A stretch of DNA of 64,000 bases from Myxococcales bacterium (GCA_020633515.1 JACKDM010000016.1:20977-84976), one strand, 5' to 3'; shown: positions 19,413 to 29,122, numbered from the stretch's first letter. Notes: generated from the letters alone by a model not told the origin. Made by a program: numbers and translations.

Positions 19413-19849
19413 TGGACTTCTTCACCGCCATGCGCATCGCCTCGTCCGGGCTCACCGTGCAGCGCACCCGGATGAACCTGACGACGAGCAACCTCGCCAA
19501 CGTCGAGACGACCCGCACCGCCGAGGGCGGCCCCTACCAGCGCCGCAGCGCCGTCATCGCCGCCGTCCCGCTCTCCGAGACCTTCGAAGAGGTCTTCGGC
19601 GACGCCCTGCACGACAAGACCCACAGCGCCGAGGTCGTCACCGTCACCGCCGACGACACCCAAGGCCGCCTCGTCTACGACCCCGCCCACCCCGACGCCG
19701 ACGCCGACGGCTACGTCCAGATGCCCAACGTCAACGTGATCACCGAGATGGTCGACATGCTGACCGCGTCTCGCACCTACGAGGCCAACGTCACCGCCAT
19801 CAAGGCGCTCAAGGGCATGGCCAACAACGCCATCGAGATCGGAGACTGA
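19412..19849 (+). CDS. flgC: flagellar proximal rod protein FlgC
   Basis: 145 residues. The ATG shares its A with the flgB stop TAA. Typical FlgC features are SGLTVQRTRMNLTTSNLANVETTRT at the N-terminus, VQMPNVNVITEMVDML near residue 105 and the closing helix ASRTYEANVTAIKALKGM. It is a structural rod subunit placed between FlgB and FlgF. fliE follows after two bases. Confidence 0.95.
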   Translation: MDFFTAMRIASSGLTVQRTRMNLTTSNLANVETTRTAEGGPYQRRSAVIAAVPLSETFEEVFGDALHDKTHSAEVVTVTADDTQGRLVYDPAHPDADADGYVQMPNVNVITEMVDMLTASRTYEANVTAIKALKGMANNAIEIGD

Positions 19850-19851
19850 CG

Positions 19852-20214
19852 ATGCCCGGCCCCATCAACATCGTCGGCCTCCCGCCGCTGCACACGCCCG
19901 CCACCTCGACCACCGAGGACCGCCCCGGCGCCCGCATCGGCAACACCACCTACGGCCCGATGCAAGGCACCCCGCGCACCGCGCCCGGCGTCCAGGCTTC
20001 GTTCTCCACCTTCCTCGAAGCCCAGCTCCGCGACGTCAACACCCTGCACCAGGAGGCCGACGCCGCCGTCTCGGCGATGGTCACCGGCCGCAGCCACAAC
20101 CTCCACGAGATGATGATCGCCCTGGATCGGGCCGACGTCTCGCTCCGCCTCGCCACCAAGGTGCGGAACAAGGCGATCGAGGCCTACCAGGAGATCATGC
20201 GCATGCACATCTGA
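19852..20214 (+). CDS. fliE: flagellar hook-basal body complex protein FliE
   Basis: 120 residues. The N-terminal 45 residues are Pro/Thr-rich and variable. The conserved FliE core follows: FSTFLEAQLRDVNTLHQEADAAVSAMVTG, then LHEMMIALDRADVSLRLATKVRNKAIEAYQEIMRM. FliE joins the MS ring and export gate to the rod. It starts two bases after flgC and is followed by fliF after 17 bases. Confidence 0.93.
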   Translation: MPGPINIVGLPPLHTPATSTTEDRPGARIGNTTYGPMQGTPRTAPGVQASFSTFLEAQLRDVNTLHQEADAAVSAMVTGRSHNLHEMMIALDRADVSLRLATKVRNKAIEAYQEIMRMHI

Positions 20215-20231
20215 GCTGACGAGCGACCGCG

Positions 20232-21860
20232 ATGGAAGAAGAGACCCCCCGCAAGAGCGCGCTCACGTTCGCCCTCGAGCGCCTCCGCCAGATCAACGAC
20301 CGCCTCACCAACGTCCAGAAGATGGCGATCGCCGGCCTCGTCGGCGCGCTCGCCATCGGGATCGCGCTCGTCGTCTGGCTCGCCAACACCGTCGAGTACG
20401 CCACGCTCTACTCCAACCTCGACGAGGCGCAGAGCGGCCGCCTCGTCGAAGAGCTCAAGGCCCGCGGCGTGCCCCACGAGGTCGCCGCCGGCGGCACGAT
20501 CATCCGCGTGCCCTCCGACCAGGTCTACGAGCTGCGCATGACCCTCGCCTCGACCGGCATCGGCGGCGGCTCGACGATCGGCTACGAGCTCATCGACCAG
20601 AGCGAGATGTTCGGCATGCCCGAGGACGTCATCGAGGTGAACAAGCGCCGCATCCTCGAAGGCGAGCTCTCGCGCTCCATCGCGAGCATGGAAGAGGTCA
20701 AGACCGCCCGCGTACACCTCGCGCTGCCGCAAGAGAGCCTCTTCGTCGAAGACCAGAAGCCCGCCTCCGCCTCGGTCGTGCTCGCGCTCACCGGCGGCGC
20801 CGAGCTCAACAAGTACCAGGTGCAAGGCATCGTCAACCTCGTCGCCGGCGCCGTCACCGGCCTCGACACCGAGCACGTCACCGTCGTCGACCAGCGCGGC
20901 AAGGTCCTCAACCGCCCGCACGGCGACTCGGTCGACGGCACGTCGAGCCTCGAATACCAACGCAGCGTCGAGCGCGAGCTCGAACAGAAGGCCACCGAGG
21001 TCCTCGAGCGCTTCGTCGGCGACGGCAAGGCCGTCGTCCGCGTCCGCGCGCTCATGGACTTCAGCCGCGAGGTCCGCACCGAAGAGATCTACGACCCCGA
21101 GCGCCAGGTCGTGCGCAGCGAAGAGAGCCTCAACGAGGTCCGCGAGAACGGCGGCAACCGCGTCGGCGGCGACGCCGGCGGCGCCCAGAACGACCCCAAC
21201 GTCGCGCAAGGCGTCGTCCGCGTCGGCGACGCCAGCAATTCGAACCGCGAGAAGGTCATCACCAACTACGAGATCAACAAGGTCACCAAACAGGTCAAAG
21301 GCCAGGCCGCGACCATCCAGCGCCTCTCGGTCGCCGTCATCGTCGACGGCAGCTACAAGGGCGCGCCCGTCCCCGCCGACGCCGAGGGCCCCGCGCCGAC
21401 GCCCGAGTACGTCGCGCGCAGCGAGGCCGAGATGGAGACCATCAAGAAGCTCGTCGCCAACGCCGTCGAGTTCAACGCCGCCCGCGGCGACCAGCTCGAG
21501 GTCGCCAACGTGCAGTTCGAGGCCGCCGACCTCGCCACCGCCGAGGCCGCGCTCGCCGCCTCGGAGCGCAAGGCGGCGGTCCGCTTCTGGACCCGCATGG
21601 GCCTCGTGCTCGCCATGGGGCTCCTGCTCGTCTTCCTCGTCTTCCGCCCGATGGTCAAGAGCCTCACCGACCAGCCCGACGTCGCCGAGGTCCTCGACGG
21701 ATCGCTCCCCGGCGCCGAGAGCGGGCTCCCCGGCCAGGAGCTCTTCGACGAAGAGGACTACGAAGAGCTGCCCGTCGCCGAGAAGCTCGTCGCCTTCTGC
21801 AAGAGCAACCCGCAGACGGCCGCCGATGTGATGACGTACTGGTTGAAGCAGGAGGCCTGA
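20232..21860 (+). CDS. fliF: flagellar MS-ring protein FliF
   Basis: 542 residues, normal length. A first membrane segment at about 35-56 (AIAGLVGALAIGIALVVWLA) precedes the ring-building domains (ATLYSNLDEAQSGRLVEEL, VKTARVHLALPQESLF, NLVAGAVTGLDTEHVTVVDQ). The second membrane segment is near 455-478 (VLAMGLLLVFLVFRPMV). The acidic C-terminus (MTYWLKQEA) is the FliG-binding tail. FliF forms the membrane ring that nucleates basal-body assembly. It is followed by fliG after a 63-base spacer with a GGAGG site. Confidence 0.96.
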   Translation: MEEETPRKSALTFALERLRQINDRLTNVQKMAIAGLVGALAIGIALVVWLANTVEYATLYSNLDEAQSGRLVEELKARGVPHEVAAGGTIIRVPSDQVYELRMTLASTGIGGGSTIGYELIDQSEMFGMPEDVIEVNKRRILEGELSRSIASMEEVKTARVHLALPQESLFVEDQKPASASVVLALTGGAELNKYQVQGIVNLVAGAVTGLDTEHVTVVDQRGKVLNRPHGDSVDGTSSLEYQRSVERELEQKATEVLERFVGDGKAVVRVRALMDFSREVRTEEIYDPERQVVRSEESLNEVRENGGNRVGGDAGGAQNDPNVAQGVVRVGDASNSNREKVITNYEINKVTKQVKGQAATIQRLSVAVIVDGSYKGAPVPADAEGPAPTPEYVARSEAEMETIKKLVANAVEFNAARGDQLEVANVQFEAADLATAEAALAASERKAAVRFWTRMGLVLAMGLLLVFLVFRPMVKSLTDQPDVAEVLDGSLPGAESGLPGQELFDEEDYEELPVAEKLVAFCKSNPQTAADVMTYWLKQEA

Positions 21861-21923
21861 TCCGCACACGATCCCGGCGACGCACACGACGCGCCCCGAG
21901 ACCGCGAGCGGAGGACACCCACC

Positions 21924-22919
21924 ATGCCATTGTCGATGCAGAGCAAAGCGGCCCTCGTCCTCCTCATGCTGGGAGAAGAGACCGCCGGCGAGGTCTTCAA
22001 GCGCCTCGACACCGACGCCATCCGGCTCTTGAGCCGTGGCATGAACGAGATGGGACAGGTCAGCGACGACGAGCGCGCGCAGGTGCTCGAAGAGTTCTAC
22101 TCGATGTGTGTCAAGAGCGACCCGCTCCTGCTCACCAACGGCGCCGCGTTCCTCAACGCGCTCGCCGAGAAGTTCCTCGACGCCGAAGAGAACAAGAAGC
22201 TGCAAGACACCCTCAAGAGCGAGAAGCAGACCAAGCTCGCGCTCGATGCCATCGACTCCCGGGTGCTCGCCAACCTCATCCGCAAGGAGCACCCGCAGAC
22301 CATCGCGCTCATCCTCGCCTACAGCGAGCCCGCCAAGAGCGCCGAGGTGCTCTCGCTCATGCCCGTCGAGACCCAGGTCGAGGTGTGTCTGCGCATGGCG
22401 AGCCTCGACAAGGTCAACCCGCAGACCCTCAAGGACGTCGAGAGCGCGCTGATGAGCGAGATGAAGGGGCTCATGGAGATGGACGAGCAGGAGACCTCCG
22501 GCGTCGTCCTCGTCGCCGAGATCCTCAACACCATCGAAAAGAGCCACGAGGAGCGCATCTTCGAGCAGCTCATGGAGATCGACCCCGAGCTCGCCGAAGA
22601 GATCCGCAACAACATGTTCGTCTTCGACGATCTCATCAACCTCGACGACCGCGGCGTGCAGACGCTGCTCAAAGAGGTCGACAACCAGACGCTCATCCTC
22701 GCGCTCAAGACCGCCGACGAAGTCATCCGCAACAAGATCTTCAACAACCTCTCGCAGCGCGCCGTCGAGATGCTCAAGGAAGACATGGAGGTGATGGGAC
22801 CGACCAAGCTCAGCGACGTCGAGAAGGCCCAGACCACCATGACTCAGGTCGCGCTCCGGCTCGAAGCCGAAGGCAAGATCGTCATCGCCAAGCCCGGCGG
22901 CGAAGACGAGTTCGTCTGA
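21924..22919 (+). CDS. fliG: flagellar motor switch protein FliG
   Basis: 331 residues. N-terminal FliF-binding domain (QSKAALVLLMLGEETAGEVFKRL), middle domain with EHPQTIALILAYSEP, and C-terminal torque domain with charged helix DEVIRNKIFNNLSQRAVEMLKEDMEVMGP. FliG couples the stator to rotation and switching, at the cytoplasmic face of the MS ring. The ATG at 21924 is preceded by GGAGG. fliH begins 17 bases after the stop. Confidence 0.97.
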   Translation: MPLSMQSKAALVLLMLGEETAGEVFKRLDTDAIRLLSRGMNEMGQVSDDERAQVLEEFYSMCVKSDPLLLTNGAAFLNALAEKFLDAEENKKLQDTLKSEKQTKLALDAIDSRVLANLIRKEHPQTIALILAYSEPAKSAEVLSLMPVETQVEVCLRMASLDKVNPQTLKDVESALMSEMKGLMEMDEQETSGVVLVAEILNTIEKSHEERIFEQLMEIDPELAEEIRNNMFVFDDLINLDDRGVQTLLKEVDNQTLILALKTADEVIRNKIFNNLSQRAVEMLKEDMEVMGPTKLSDVEKAQTTMTQVALRLEAEGKIVIAKPGGEDEFV

Positions 22920-22936
22920 CATCGAGGAGACACCGC

Positions 22937-23721
22937 GTGGCGACCATCATCCGCAGCGAAGACGTCGACCCGAGCGTTCAGCGCGTCGTCTTCGGCGCCC
23001 CGCGCCCCGCGCCGAGCCCCGGCCAGCCACTCTCCGCGCCCCGCGTCGACCGCGCCGGCACCCCGCTCCCCGCCCCCGGTGGGCGCCCCTCGCTCCCCGC
23101 GCCCGAGCCCCAGGACCGCCGCGCCCGCCGCCCCGAGCCCGAGCCGCCGAGCTGCCCGCGCCGCCGCCCCCGCCCGCGCCGCCGCCCCCGCCGCCGGTCT
23201 TCGAAGTCCCCGGCGAGATCCTGCAAGGCATCTATGATCAGGCCGTCGCCCAGGGCCTCGAAGACGGCAAGAACCAGGTCCTCGCCGAGCTGACCGTGCT
23301 GCAAGAGCGCTACGCCGCCGCGCTCGACCGCCTCGTCGGCGTCAGCCGCGAGCTCGAGGCGCACAACCGGGTGCAGCTCATCGGCATGGCCGTGCTCGTC
23401 GCCGAACAGCTCGTGCGCGGCCACCTCCGCGCGCACCCCGGCGAGCTCTTGACGCTCATCGGCGAGGTGCTCGCGCAGGTCGAGGGCGAAGACGAGGTCA
23501 TCGTGAGCTGCGGCCCCGACGACCACGCCTACCTCGTCGACCGCCAGAGCGAGCTCGCCGAGGGCGCCGGCGGCGGCTTCAAGGTGCGCGTCGTCGCCGA
23601 TCCGACGCTCGAATACGGCGACTTCCGCGTCGAGACCCGCCACGGCGCCACCGACGGCCGCGTCGCGACCCGCCTCGCCGGCGTCGAGCGCGCCCTGCGC
23701 GCGGGGGCCGCCGATGTTTGA
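22937..23721 (+). CDS. fliH: flagellar assembly protein FliH, with apparent frameshift
   Basis: The GTG at 22937 (GAGGAG seven bases upstream) opens a frame starting MATIIRSEDVDPSVQRVVFG, typical of FliH, which runs into an Arg-rich nonsense tail and stops at 23293. The authentic C-terminal half lies one frame back: PVFEVPGEILQGIYDQAV, then a FliH coiled coil (ALDRLVGVSRELEAHNRVQL) and the FliI-binding domain to 23721. The frames meet in a Pro-rich linker near 23145, where one missing base (for example a C) would restore a 261-residue protein. FliH regulates the FliI ATPase of the export apparatus. The stop overlaps fliI by 8 bases. Either the sequence carries an indel or the gene is broken. 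Confidence 0.75.
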
Positions 23722-25063
23722 GGTGCAGCGCTTCGGCTTCGACCTCGACGCGCTCGCCCGCCGCCTCGACGGCAGCGGCACCGTCGGCGCGCGCACCGGC
23801 AAGGTCACCCAGGTCGTCGGCCTCGTCGTCGAAGGCTCCGTGCCCGGCGCCCGCGTCGGCGGCCTCGTCGAGATCGCCGTCGACGGCCAGCCCGAGCCCG
23901 TCGTCGCCGAGATCGTCGGCTTCCGCGAGCGCACCGCGCTGATGATGCCGCTCGCCGACATCGGCGGGATCCGCATGGGCAGCCGCATCACGCCCCGCGA
24001 AGGGCTCGCCACCGTCCCGGTCTCCACCGCCATGCTCGGCCGCGTCTTCGACGGCCTCGGCCGCCCGCTCGACGACCGCCCGATGTTCGCGCCCGAGGCC
24101 GAGGTCCCGCTCTACGCCGATCCCATCAACCCGCTGCGCCGCCGCCCCATCGACGAGCCCGCCTGGACCGGCGTGCGCGCGATCGACTGCCTGCTCACCT
24201 GCGGCAAGGGCCAGCGCGTCGGCATCTTCGCCGGCTCGGGCGTCGGCAAGTCGGTCACCCTCGGCATGATCGCCCGCAACTGCCGCGCCGACGTCAACGT
24301 CATCGCGCTCATCGGCGAGCGCGGCCGCGAGGTCCTCGGCTTCCTCCGCCACGACCTCGGCCCCGAGGGCCTCGCCCGCTCGGTCGTCGTCGCCGCCACC
24401 AGCGACACCGCCCCGCTCGTCCGCATCCGCGCCGCCTGGCTCGCGACCGCCATCGCCGAGTTCTTCCGCGCCCGCGGCCAGAGCGTGATGCTCATGATGG
24501 ACTCGCTCACCCGCTTCTCGATGGCCCAGCGCGAGGTCGGCCTCGCGATCGGCGAGCCGCCCACCACCCGCGGCTACACCCCGAGCGTCTTCGCGCTCCT
24601 GCCCCGCCTCCTCGAACGCGCCGGCCGCGACGCCGGCGAGGGCGCGATCACCGGCCTCTACACCGTGCTCGTCGAAGGCGACGACCTCAACGACCCCATC
24701 GGCGACGCCGCCCGCTCCATCCTCGACGGCCACATCGTGCTCAGCCGCGCGCTCGCCGCCCAGAATCACTACCCCGCCATCGACGTGCTCCAGAGCGCGA
24801 GCCGCTGCATGAGCGACGTCACCGACCGCAACCACCGCGACGCCGCCGGCGGCATCCGCGAGCTGCTCGCCGCCTATCGCAAGGCCGAGGATCTCATCAA
24901 CATCGGCGCCTACCAGAAGGGCGCCAACCCCACGATCGACCGCGCCATCGCGCAGATCGATGCCATCAACGGCCTGTTGCGCCAGCGCGTCGAGGAGCCC
25001 GTCGCCCCCGACAAGGCGCTCGCCCACATGCAAGGCATCATCAAGGCCGGAGGCGCCCGATGA
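23714..25063 (+). CDS. fliI: flagellum-specific ATP synthase FliI
   Basis: 449 residues, normal length. Walker A GSGVGKS is near 173, the catalytic region ALIGERGREVLGF follows, and Walker B LMMDSLTRFSMAQREVGLA is near 260. EPPTTRGYTPSVFALLPRLLERAG is characteristic of FliI/SctN rather than of F-type ATPases. It energises unfolding and delivery of flagellar export substrates. It overlaps fliH by 8 bases and motE by 4. Confidence 0.97.
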   Translation: MFEVQRFGFDLDALARRLDGSGTVGARTGKVTQVVGLVVEGSVPGARVGGLVEIAVDGQPEPVVAEIVGFRERTALMMPLADIGGIRMGSRITPREGLATVPVSTAMLGRVFDGLGRPLDDRPMFAPEAEVPLYADPINPLRRRPIDEPAWTGVRAIDCLLTCGKGQRVGIFAGSGVGKSVTLGMIARNCRADVNVIALIGERGREVLGFLRHDLGPEGLARSVVVAATSDTAPLVRIRAAWLATAIAEFFRARGQSVMLMMDSLTRFSMAQREVGLAIGEPPTTRGYTPSVFALLPRLLERAGRDAGEGAITGLYTVLVEGDDLNDPIGDAARSILDGHIVLSRALAAQNHYPAIDVLQSASRCMSDVTDRNHRDAAGGIRELLAAYRKAEDLINIGAYQKGANPTIDRAIAQIDAINGLLRQRVEEPVAPDKALAHMQGIIKAGGAR

Positions 25064-25686
25064 CACGACTTCATGTCATCGCGTTGCTGCTCCTCGCCGC
25101 CCCCGCGCTCGCGCAGCCACCCGATCCCATCGCCGATCCCAGCGCCGATCCCATCGCCGCGCCCGACGGCGGCGTCGCCGGCGAGCGCACCCTCGTCGAC
25201 GACCTCGACGAAGACCGCCCGCTCGAGCTCGGCGCCCAGCTCCGCATCTTCCGTCAGGCGCGCCGCCGCAAGGCCGAGATCGAGCGCATGGAGGCGCAGC
25301 TCGACCGCCGCGCCCGCCGCATCAAGGCCATCGAAGACGAGATCGAGAGCCGCTACAAGACCTTGCGGCTCTTGCAAGAGGAGCTCGCCGCCGCGAACGC
25401 CGAGCACGCCGGCATCCCCCAAGCGAGCATCGAGGCCCGCGCCGCCGAAGAGACCGCCGCGCGCGAAGACAAGGTGCGCAGGCTCTCCAAGGTCGTCGAC
25501 AAGATGAAGGCCGACGACGCCGCGCGCATGCTCGGTGTCATGGACGAAGCCCTCGTCGTCGATGTCATGCTCCAGCTCAAGTCCAAGCAGGCCGGCCGCA
25601 TCCTCGGTGAGATGGATCCCACCCAGGCGGCGCGGATCGGCGAGCGCATGGCCCGGATCAGAGAAGAGAAGAAGCGCGGTCGCTGA
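25060..25686 (+). CDS. motE: MotE-family periplasmic coiled-coil protein
   Basis: 208 residues, ATG overlapping the fliI stop. A signal peptide ends near APALAQ. A coiled coil spans about 65-145 (RRRKAEIERMEAQLDRRARRI ... DKVRRLSKVVDKM). The C-terminus is an MgtE-N-like module (KADDAARMLGVMDEALVVDV ... GRILGEMDPTQAARIGERM). This is the MotE pattern, a periplasmic chaperone for the stator protein MotC in alphaproteobacteria and a common partner in other flagellar clusters. It occupies the slot where fliJ usually follows fliI; fliJ itself is at 47292. The exported N-terminus excludes FliJ. Confidence 0.72.
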   Translation: MTRLHVIALLLLAAPALAQPPDPIADPSADPIAAPDGGVAGERTLVDDLDEDRPLELGAQLRIFRQARRRKAEIERMEAQLDRRARRIKAIEDEIESRYKTLRLLQEELAAANAEHAGIPQASIEARAAEETAAREDKVRRLSKVVDKMKADDAARMLGVMDEALVVDVMLQLKSKQAGRILGEMDPTQAARIGERMARIREEKKRGR

Positions 25687-25735
25687 GGCGGCCCACGGCA
25701 CCCGCCGGTCATGGTCGACCGGCCGAGGAGGTCAC

Positions 25736-27131
25736 ATGGACGTGACGATCACCCCCGGCGCCCCGCGCGCCGGTGAGGCCGCGATCCGCCCGCGACAGAC
25801 CGGGCGCGCCGCCGGCCCCGACTTCGAGGCCTTCCTCCGCCCGGCGGTCGAGCGCCCGGCGGCGGGGGAGGGGAGCCGCGCCGATCGCCCGGATGCCATC
25901 GACCGCCGCGATGACATCACCGAGCGCGACGCGGCCCGCCGCCATGACGAACGCCGCGCCGCCGAGCGCGCGCGCCGCCGAGCGCCGCGAAGCCGACGCC
26001 GCCGCGGCGCGCGCGGGCCGCCGAGCGCCGCGACGCCGAAGGCCGAGGCCCGCGCGCGCGCCGCGAGCCGACGCGAGCCGAGGGGCGCCGACGCGCGCCC
26101 GCGCGCCGGCCGCCGAGCGCCGCGCGCGCCGAGCGGCCGGCGGCCCGCGACGCCGCTGCCGCCGCGCCGCGCGCGCGCCGATGACCCCGACGCCCCGCCC
26201 GACGACCCGGCGAACGCCGCGGCGCGCCGCCGATGGCATCACCCCGCGCCCGCCGCCGCGCCGCTGCGACGACACGCTCCCCGCCGGCGCGCTCGGCCTC
26301 ACCGGCCTCATCGAGCGCCTCGCCGCCGACCCCCGCTTCGCCGGCGCCCGCTTCGCCGCCGCCGCCGCCCGCCCGCTCGACGCGCCCGCGCCCGCTGCCA
26401 CCGGCGATGCCATCACCGACGACACCGCCGATGCCATCGCCGACGCCACGGCCGATGCCATCCACGATGCCATCACCGACGCCGCCGCCGACCCCGACAC
26501 CGCCCCCGACGGCGCCCCGCTCGACCTCGCGCTCCTCGACCGCGCCGATCCCAGCGAAGCCCTCGCCCGCGCCCTCGGCCCCCGCCGCCTCGCGCCCGAC
26601 ACCGTGCGCCTCGGCCCCCGCCCTGGCGACCCCGCCGATCCCCGCGCCGCCGCGCCCTCGCTGCTCGCCGCCCCCGCCCGCCCCGCCGACGCCGCCCCCG
26701 TCGCCCGCGCCCCGCTCGGCCGCGCCGCGCTCCCGCCGGGCGTCGACGAGTCGGCGGTCCTGCGTCAAGTCTCCGACGCCCTCCGCGCCGGCGACCGCAG
26801 CCGCACCGCCGAGATCGCGCTCCACCCCGCCGAGCTCGGCCGGGTGCGCCTCCGCATCACGATGCACGACGGCGTCGCCCGCGTCGTCGTCGGCGCCGAG
26901 CAGCCGGCGGTCGTCGACCTGCTCGCGAGCGGCCTCGACGAGCTGCGCCGCGACCTGATGGCACACGGGCTGCAAGTCGGCCACCTCGAAGTGGAGGCGC
27001 AGCTCTCCCGCGACCCGCACGGACGCCACGAGGCCCACGAGCGCGACGACGCCGAGGCCCCCGAGCGACCCGCGCCCAAGGCATCGACCCCGCGCCGCAT
27101 GGCACGCGGTCTCATCGACATCGAGGCTTGA
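25736..27131 (+). CDS. fliK: flagellar hook-length control protein FliK, with apparent frameshifts
   Basis: The ATG at 25736 (GGAGG four bases upstream) starts MDVTITPGAPRAGEAAI with PDFEAFLRPAVERP. The conserved C-terminal FliK domain is in another frame ending at 27131: ESAVLRQVSDALRAGD, AEIALHPAELGRVRLRITM, LASGLDELRRDLMAHGLQVGHLEVE. Between about 25970 and 26230 the plausible frame changes repeatedly in Arg/Ala-rich sequence. The last switch, near 26225, is a net +1 in front of DDTLPAGALGLTGL. Restored, the protein would have about 464 residues. FliK measures the hook and switches export specificity through FlhB. It is followed by flgD 8 bases later. Indels or decay in the linker are both possible. 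Confidence 0.7.
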
Positions 27132-27139
27132 GGAGAGCG

Positions 27140-27799
27140 ATGGACATCTCGGCACTCGGCGGACCCGGTGGCATCGGCGGCGGCCTCGCCGCCGATCGCG
27201 CGCAAGCCTCGGTCGACAAGGACGCCTTCCTCAAGCTGCTCGTCGCCCAGATCAGCAACCAGGATCCGCTCGCGCCCCAAGAGACCGACCAGTACATGCA
27301 GCAGATCACCCAGTTCTCGACCCTCGAACAGATGATGAACCTCAACGAGGGCGTCGAGAACCTCGCGCTCGGCCAGCTCAGCAACAACAGCCAGGAGGCG
27401 GTGCGCTTCGTCGGGCGCGAGGTCGTCGCTCGCGGCAGCGACCTCACCCTCGACGCCGGCGGCAGCGTCCCGATCGACTACCGCGTCGACCCCGACGCCG
27501 TGACGGTGACACTGACCATCCACGACGAGGCCGGCGAGGCGGTCAAGACCGTCGAGATCCCCGCCGAGCGCGGCGGCGGAAGTTATGCCTGGGATGGCAC
27601 CGACGACCTCGGCCGCCCGCTCGCCGCCGGCCGCTACCGGGTCACGATCGAGGCCGTCGACGCCGAGGGCGACCCGCTCGTCGCCGACACCTACCTCAGC
27701 GGTCGGGTCACCGGGGTGCGCTTCGACAATGGCTACCCCGAGCTGATGATCGGCGACCGCCGCCTGCGCATGAGCGACATCATCGAAGTCAACCAGTGA
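27140..27799 (+). CDS. flgD: flagellar hook capping protein FlgD
   Basis: 219 residues from ATG 27140 with GAGGAGAG upstream. The conserved N-terminus has DKDAFLKLLVAQISNQDPL and TDQYMQQITQFSTLEQM. The C-terminal half is the FlgD Ig-like/TUDOR part with SYAWDGTDDLGRPLAAGRYR. FlgD caps the growing hook and is later discarded. It follows fliK by 8 bases and precedes flgE by 21. Confidence 0.96.
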   Translation: MDISALGGPGGIGGGLAADRAQASVDKDAFLKLLVAQISNQDPLAPQETDQYMQQITQFSTLEQMMNLNEGVENLALGQLSNNSQEAVRFVGREVVARGSDLTLDAGGSVPIDYRVDPDAVTVTLTIHDEAGEAVKTVEIPAERGGGSYAWDGTDDLGRPLAAGRYRVTIEAVDAEGDPLVADTYLSGRVTGVRFDNGYPELMIGDRRLRMSDIIEVNQ

Positions 27800-27820
27800 A
27801 CGCCTGATCGGAGGACCCCC

Positions 27821-29122
27821 ATGGCAGGCCTGCTCGGATCGCTCTACACCGGCAACACGGGGCTCCATGCCTCCTCGATCGGCGTGAGCGTCGTCGGCGA
27901 CAACATCGCCAACGCCAACACCACCGGCTTCAAGACCAGCCGCGCCCACTTCGAAGACCTCATCAGCGAGTTCATCGTCGGCACCACCGGCAGCAACCAG
28001 ATCGGCCGCGGGGTGACCCTGCAACGCATCGAGAAGCTCTTCGCGCAAGGCAGCTTCCAGAACACCGGCGTCCCCACCGATCTCGCGATCAGCGGCGATG
28101 GCTTCTTCGTGCTCAACGGCACCGCCGAGGGCCGCAGCCAGAACCTCTACACCCGCAACGGCGCGTTCCGCTTCGACGACGAAGGCTACCTCATCAACCA
28201 GTCGGGCTACCGGGTGCAGGGCCAGAACGCCGATGGCACCGGCCAGCTCTCGTCGCTGCAAGAAGACCTGCGCATCACCCGCAAGCACCTCGAGCCCAAC
28301 CCCACCGGGCAGGTCGAGATCTTCGCCAACCTGCGCCCCGACGATCCCATCACCGGCCCCTTCGATCCCAACGACCCCGACGCCACCAGCAGCTTCCGCA
28401 CCACGATCGTCGCCTATGACAGCCTCGGCAACCCGCACGAGGTCACGATCTTCGGCAGCCGCACCGCCGCCAACACCTGGGAGATGAACGCGAGCGTCGA
28501 CGGCGGCGAGCTCGTCGGCGGCGTCGCCGGCACCCCGCAGGTCATCCCGCTCGGCGTGCTCACCTTCGACGACGCCGGCGCGCTCGTCGACGAGAACGTG
28601 CCCGATCCCATCAACTTCGACTGGCTCGGCGCCCAGCAAGGCCAGATCGGCTTCGACTTCGGCGACGCCATCAACGACGGCGGCACCGGCCGCGGCGGCT
28701 CGTCGCAGTGGAACCGGGTCACCGAGAGCATCGCCAACTTCGTCTCGCAGGATGGCTTCGGCACCGGCGAGCTCGATGGCATCGCGATCGACGACCAGGG
28801 TCTCATCCTCGGTGGCTTCACCAACGGCCGCACCCAGGTCCTCGGCCGGGTGCAGCTCGCCCGCTTCGAAGATCCCACCGAGCTCGCCGTCGTCGGCGGC
28901 AACAACTTCATCGAGACCGCCAGCAGCGGCAGCCCGCTCGTCGGCAGCGCCCGCAGCGGCGGCCGCGGCGCGATCATCAGCTCGGCGCTCGAGCTCTCCA
29001 CCGTCGAGCTCTCCGACCAGTTCATCGACCTGATCGCCTACCAGCGGGCGTTCCAGGCCAACTCCAAGACGATCCAGACGGCCGACGGGCTGTTGCAGGA
29101 GGTCTTCCAGCTCCTCAGATGA
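27821..29122 (+). CDS. flgE: flagellar hook protein FlgE
   Basis: 433 residues. N-terminus MAGLLGSLYTGNTGLHASS with VVGDNIANANTTGFKTSRA; mid-part AISGDGFFVLNGTAEGRSQNLYTRNGAF; C-terminal rod-type helix VELSDQFIDLIAYQRAFQANSKTIQTAD. These are hallmarks of FlgE/FlgF/FlgG-type axial proteins, and the length and position after flgD fit the hook subunit. A terminator-like hairpin at 29389 closes this transcription unit. Confidence 0.95.
   Translation: MAGLLGSLYTGNTGLHASSIGVSVVGDNIANANTTGFKTSRAHFEDLISEFIVGTTGSNQIGRGVTLQRIEKLFAQGSFQNTGVPTDLAISGDGFFVLNGTAEGRSQNLYTRNGAFRFDDEGYLINQSGYRVQGQNADGTGQLSSLQEDLRITRKHLEPNPTGQVEIFANLRPDDPITGPFDPNDPDATSSFRTTIVAYDSLGNPHEVTIFGSRTAANTWEMNASVDGGELVGGVAGTPQVIPLGVLTFDDAGALVDENVPDPINFDWLGAQQGQIGFDFGDAINDGGTGRGGSSQWNRVTESIANFVSQDGFGTGELDGIAIDDQGLILGGFTNGRTQVLGRVQLARFEDPTELAVVGGNNFIETASSGSPLVGSARSGGRGAIISSALELSTVELSDQFIDLIAYQRAFQANSKTIQTADGLLQEVFQLLR

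Noticed and set aside
22106..23293. Rightward open frame spanning fliG and the start of fliH
   Set aside because: Only its last part, from the GTG at 22937, is fliH; the rest is an Arg/Pro-rich shadow of fliG.
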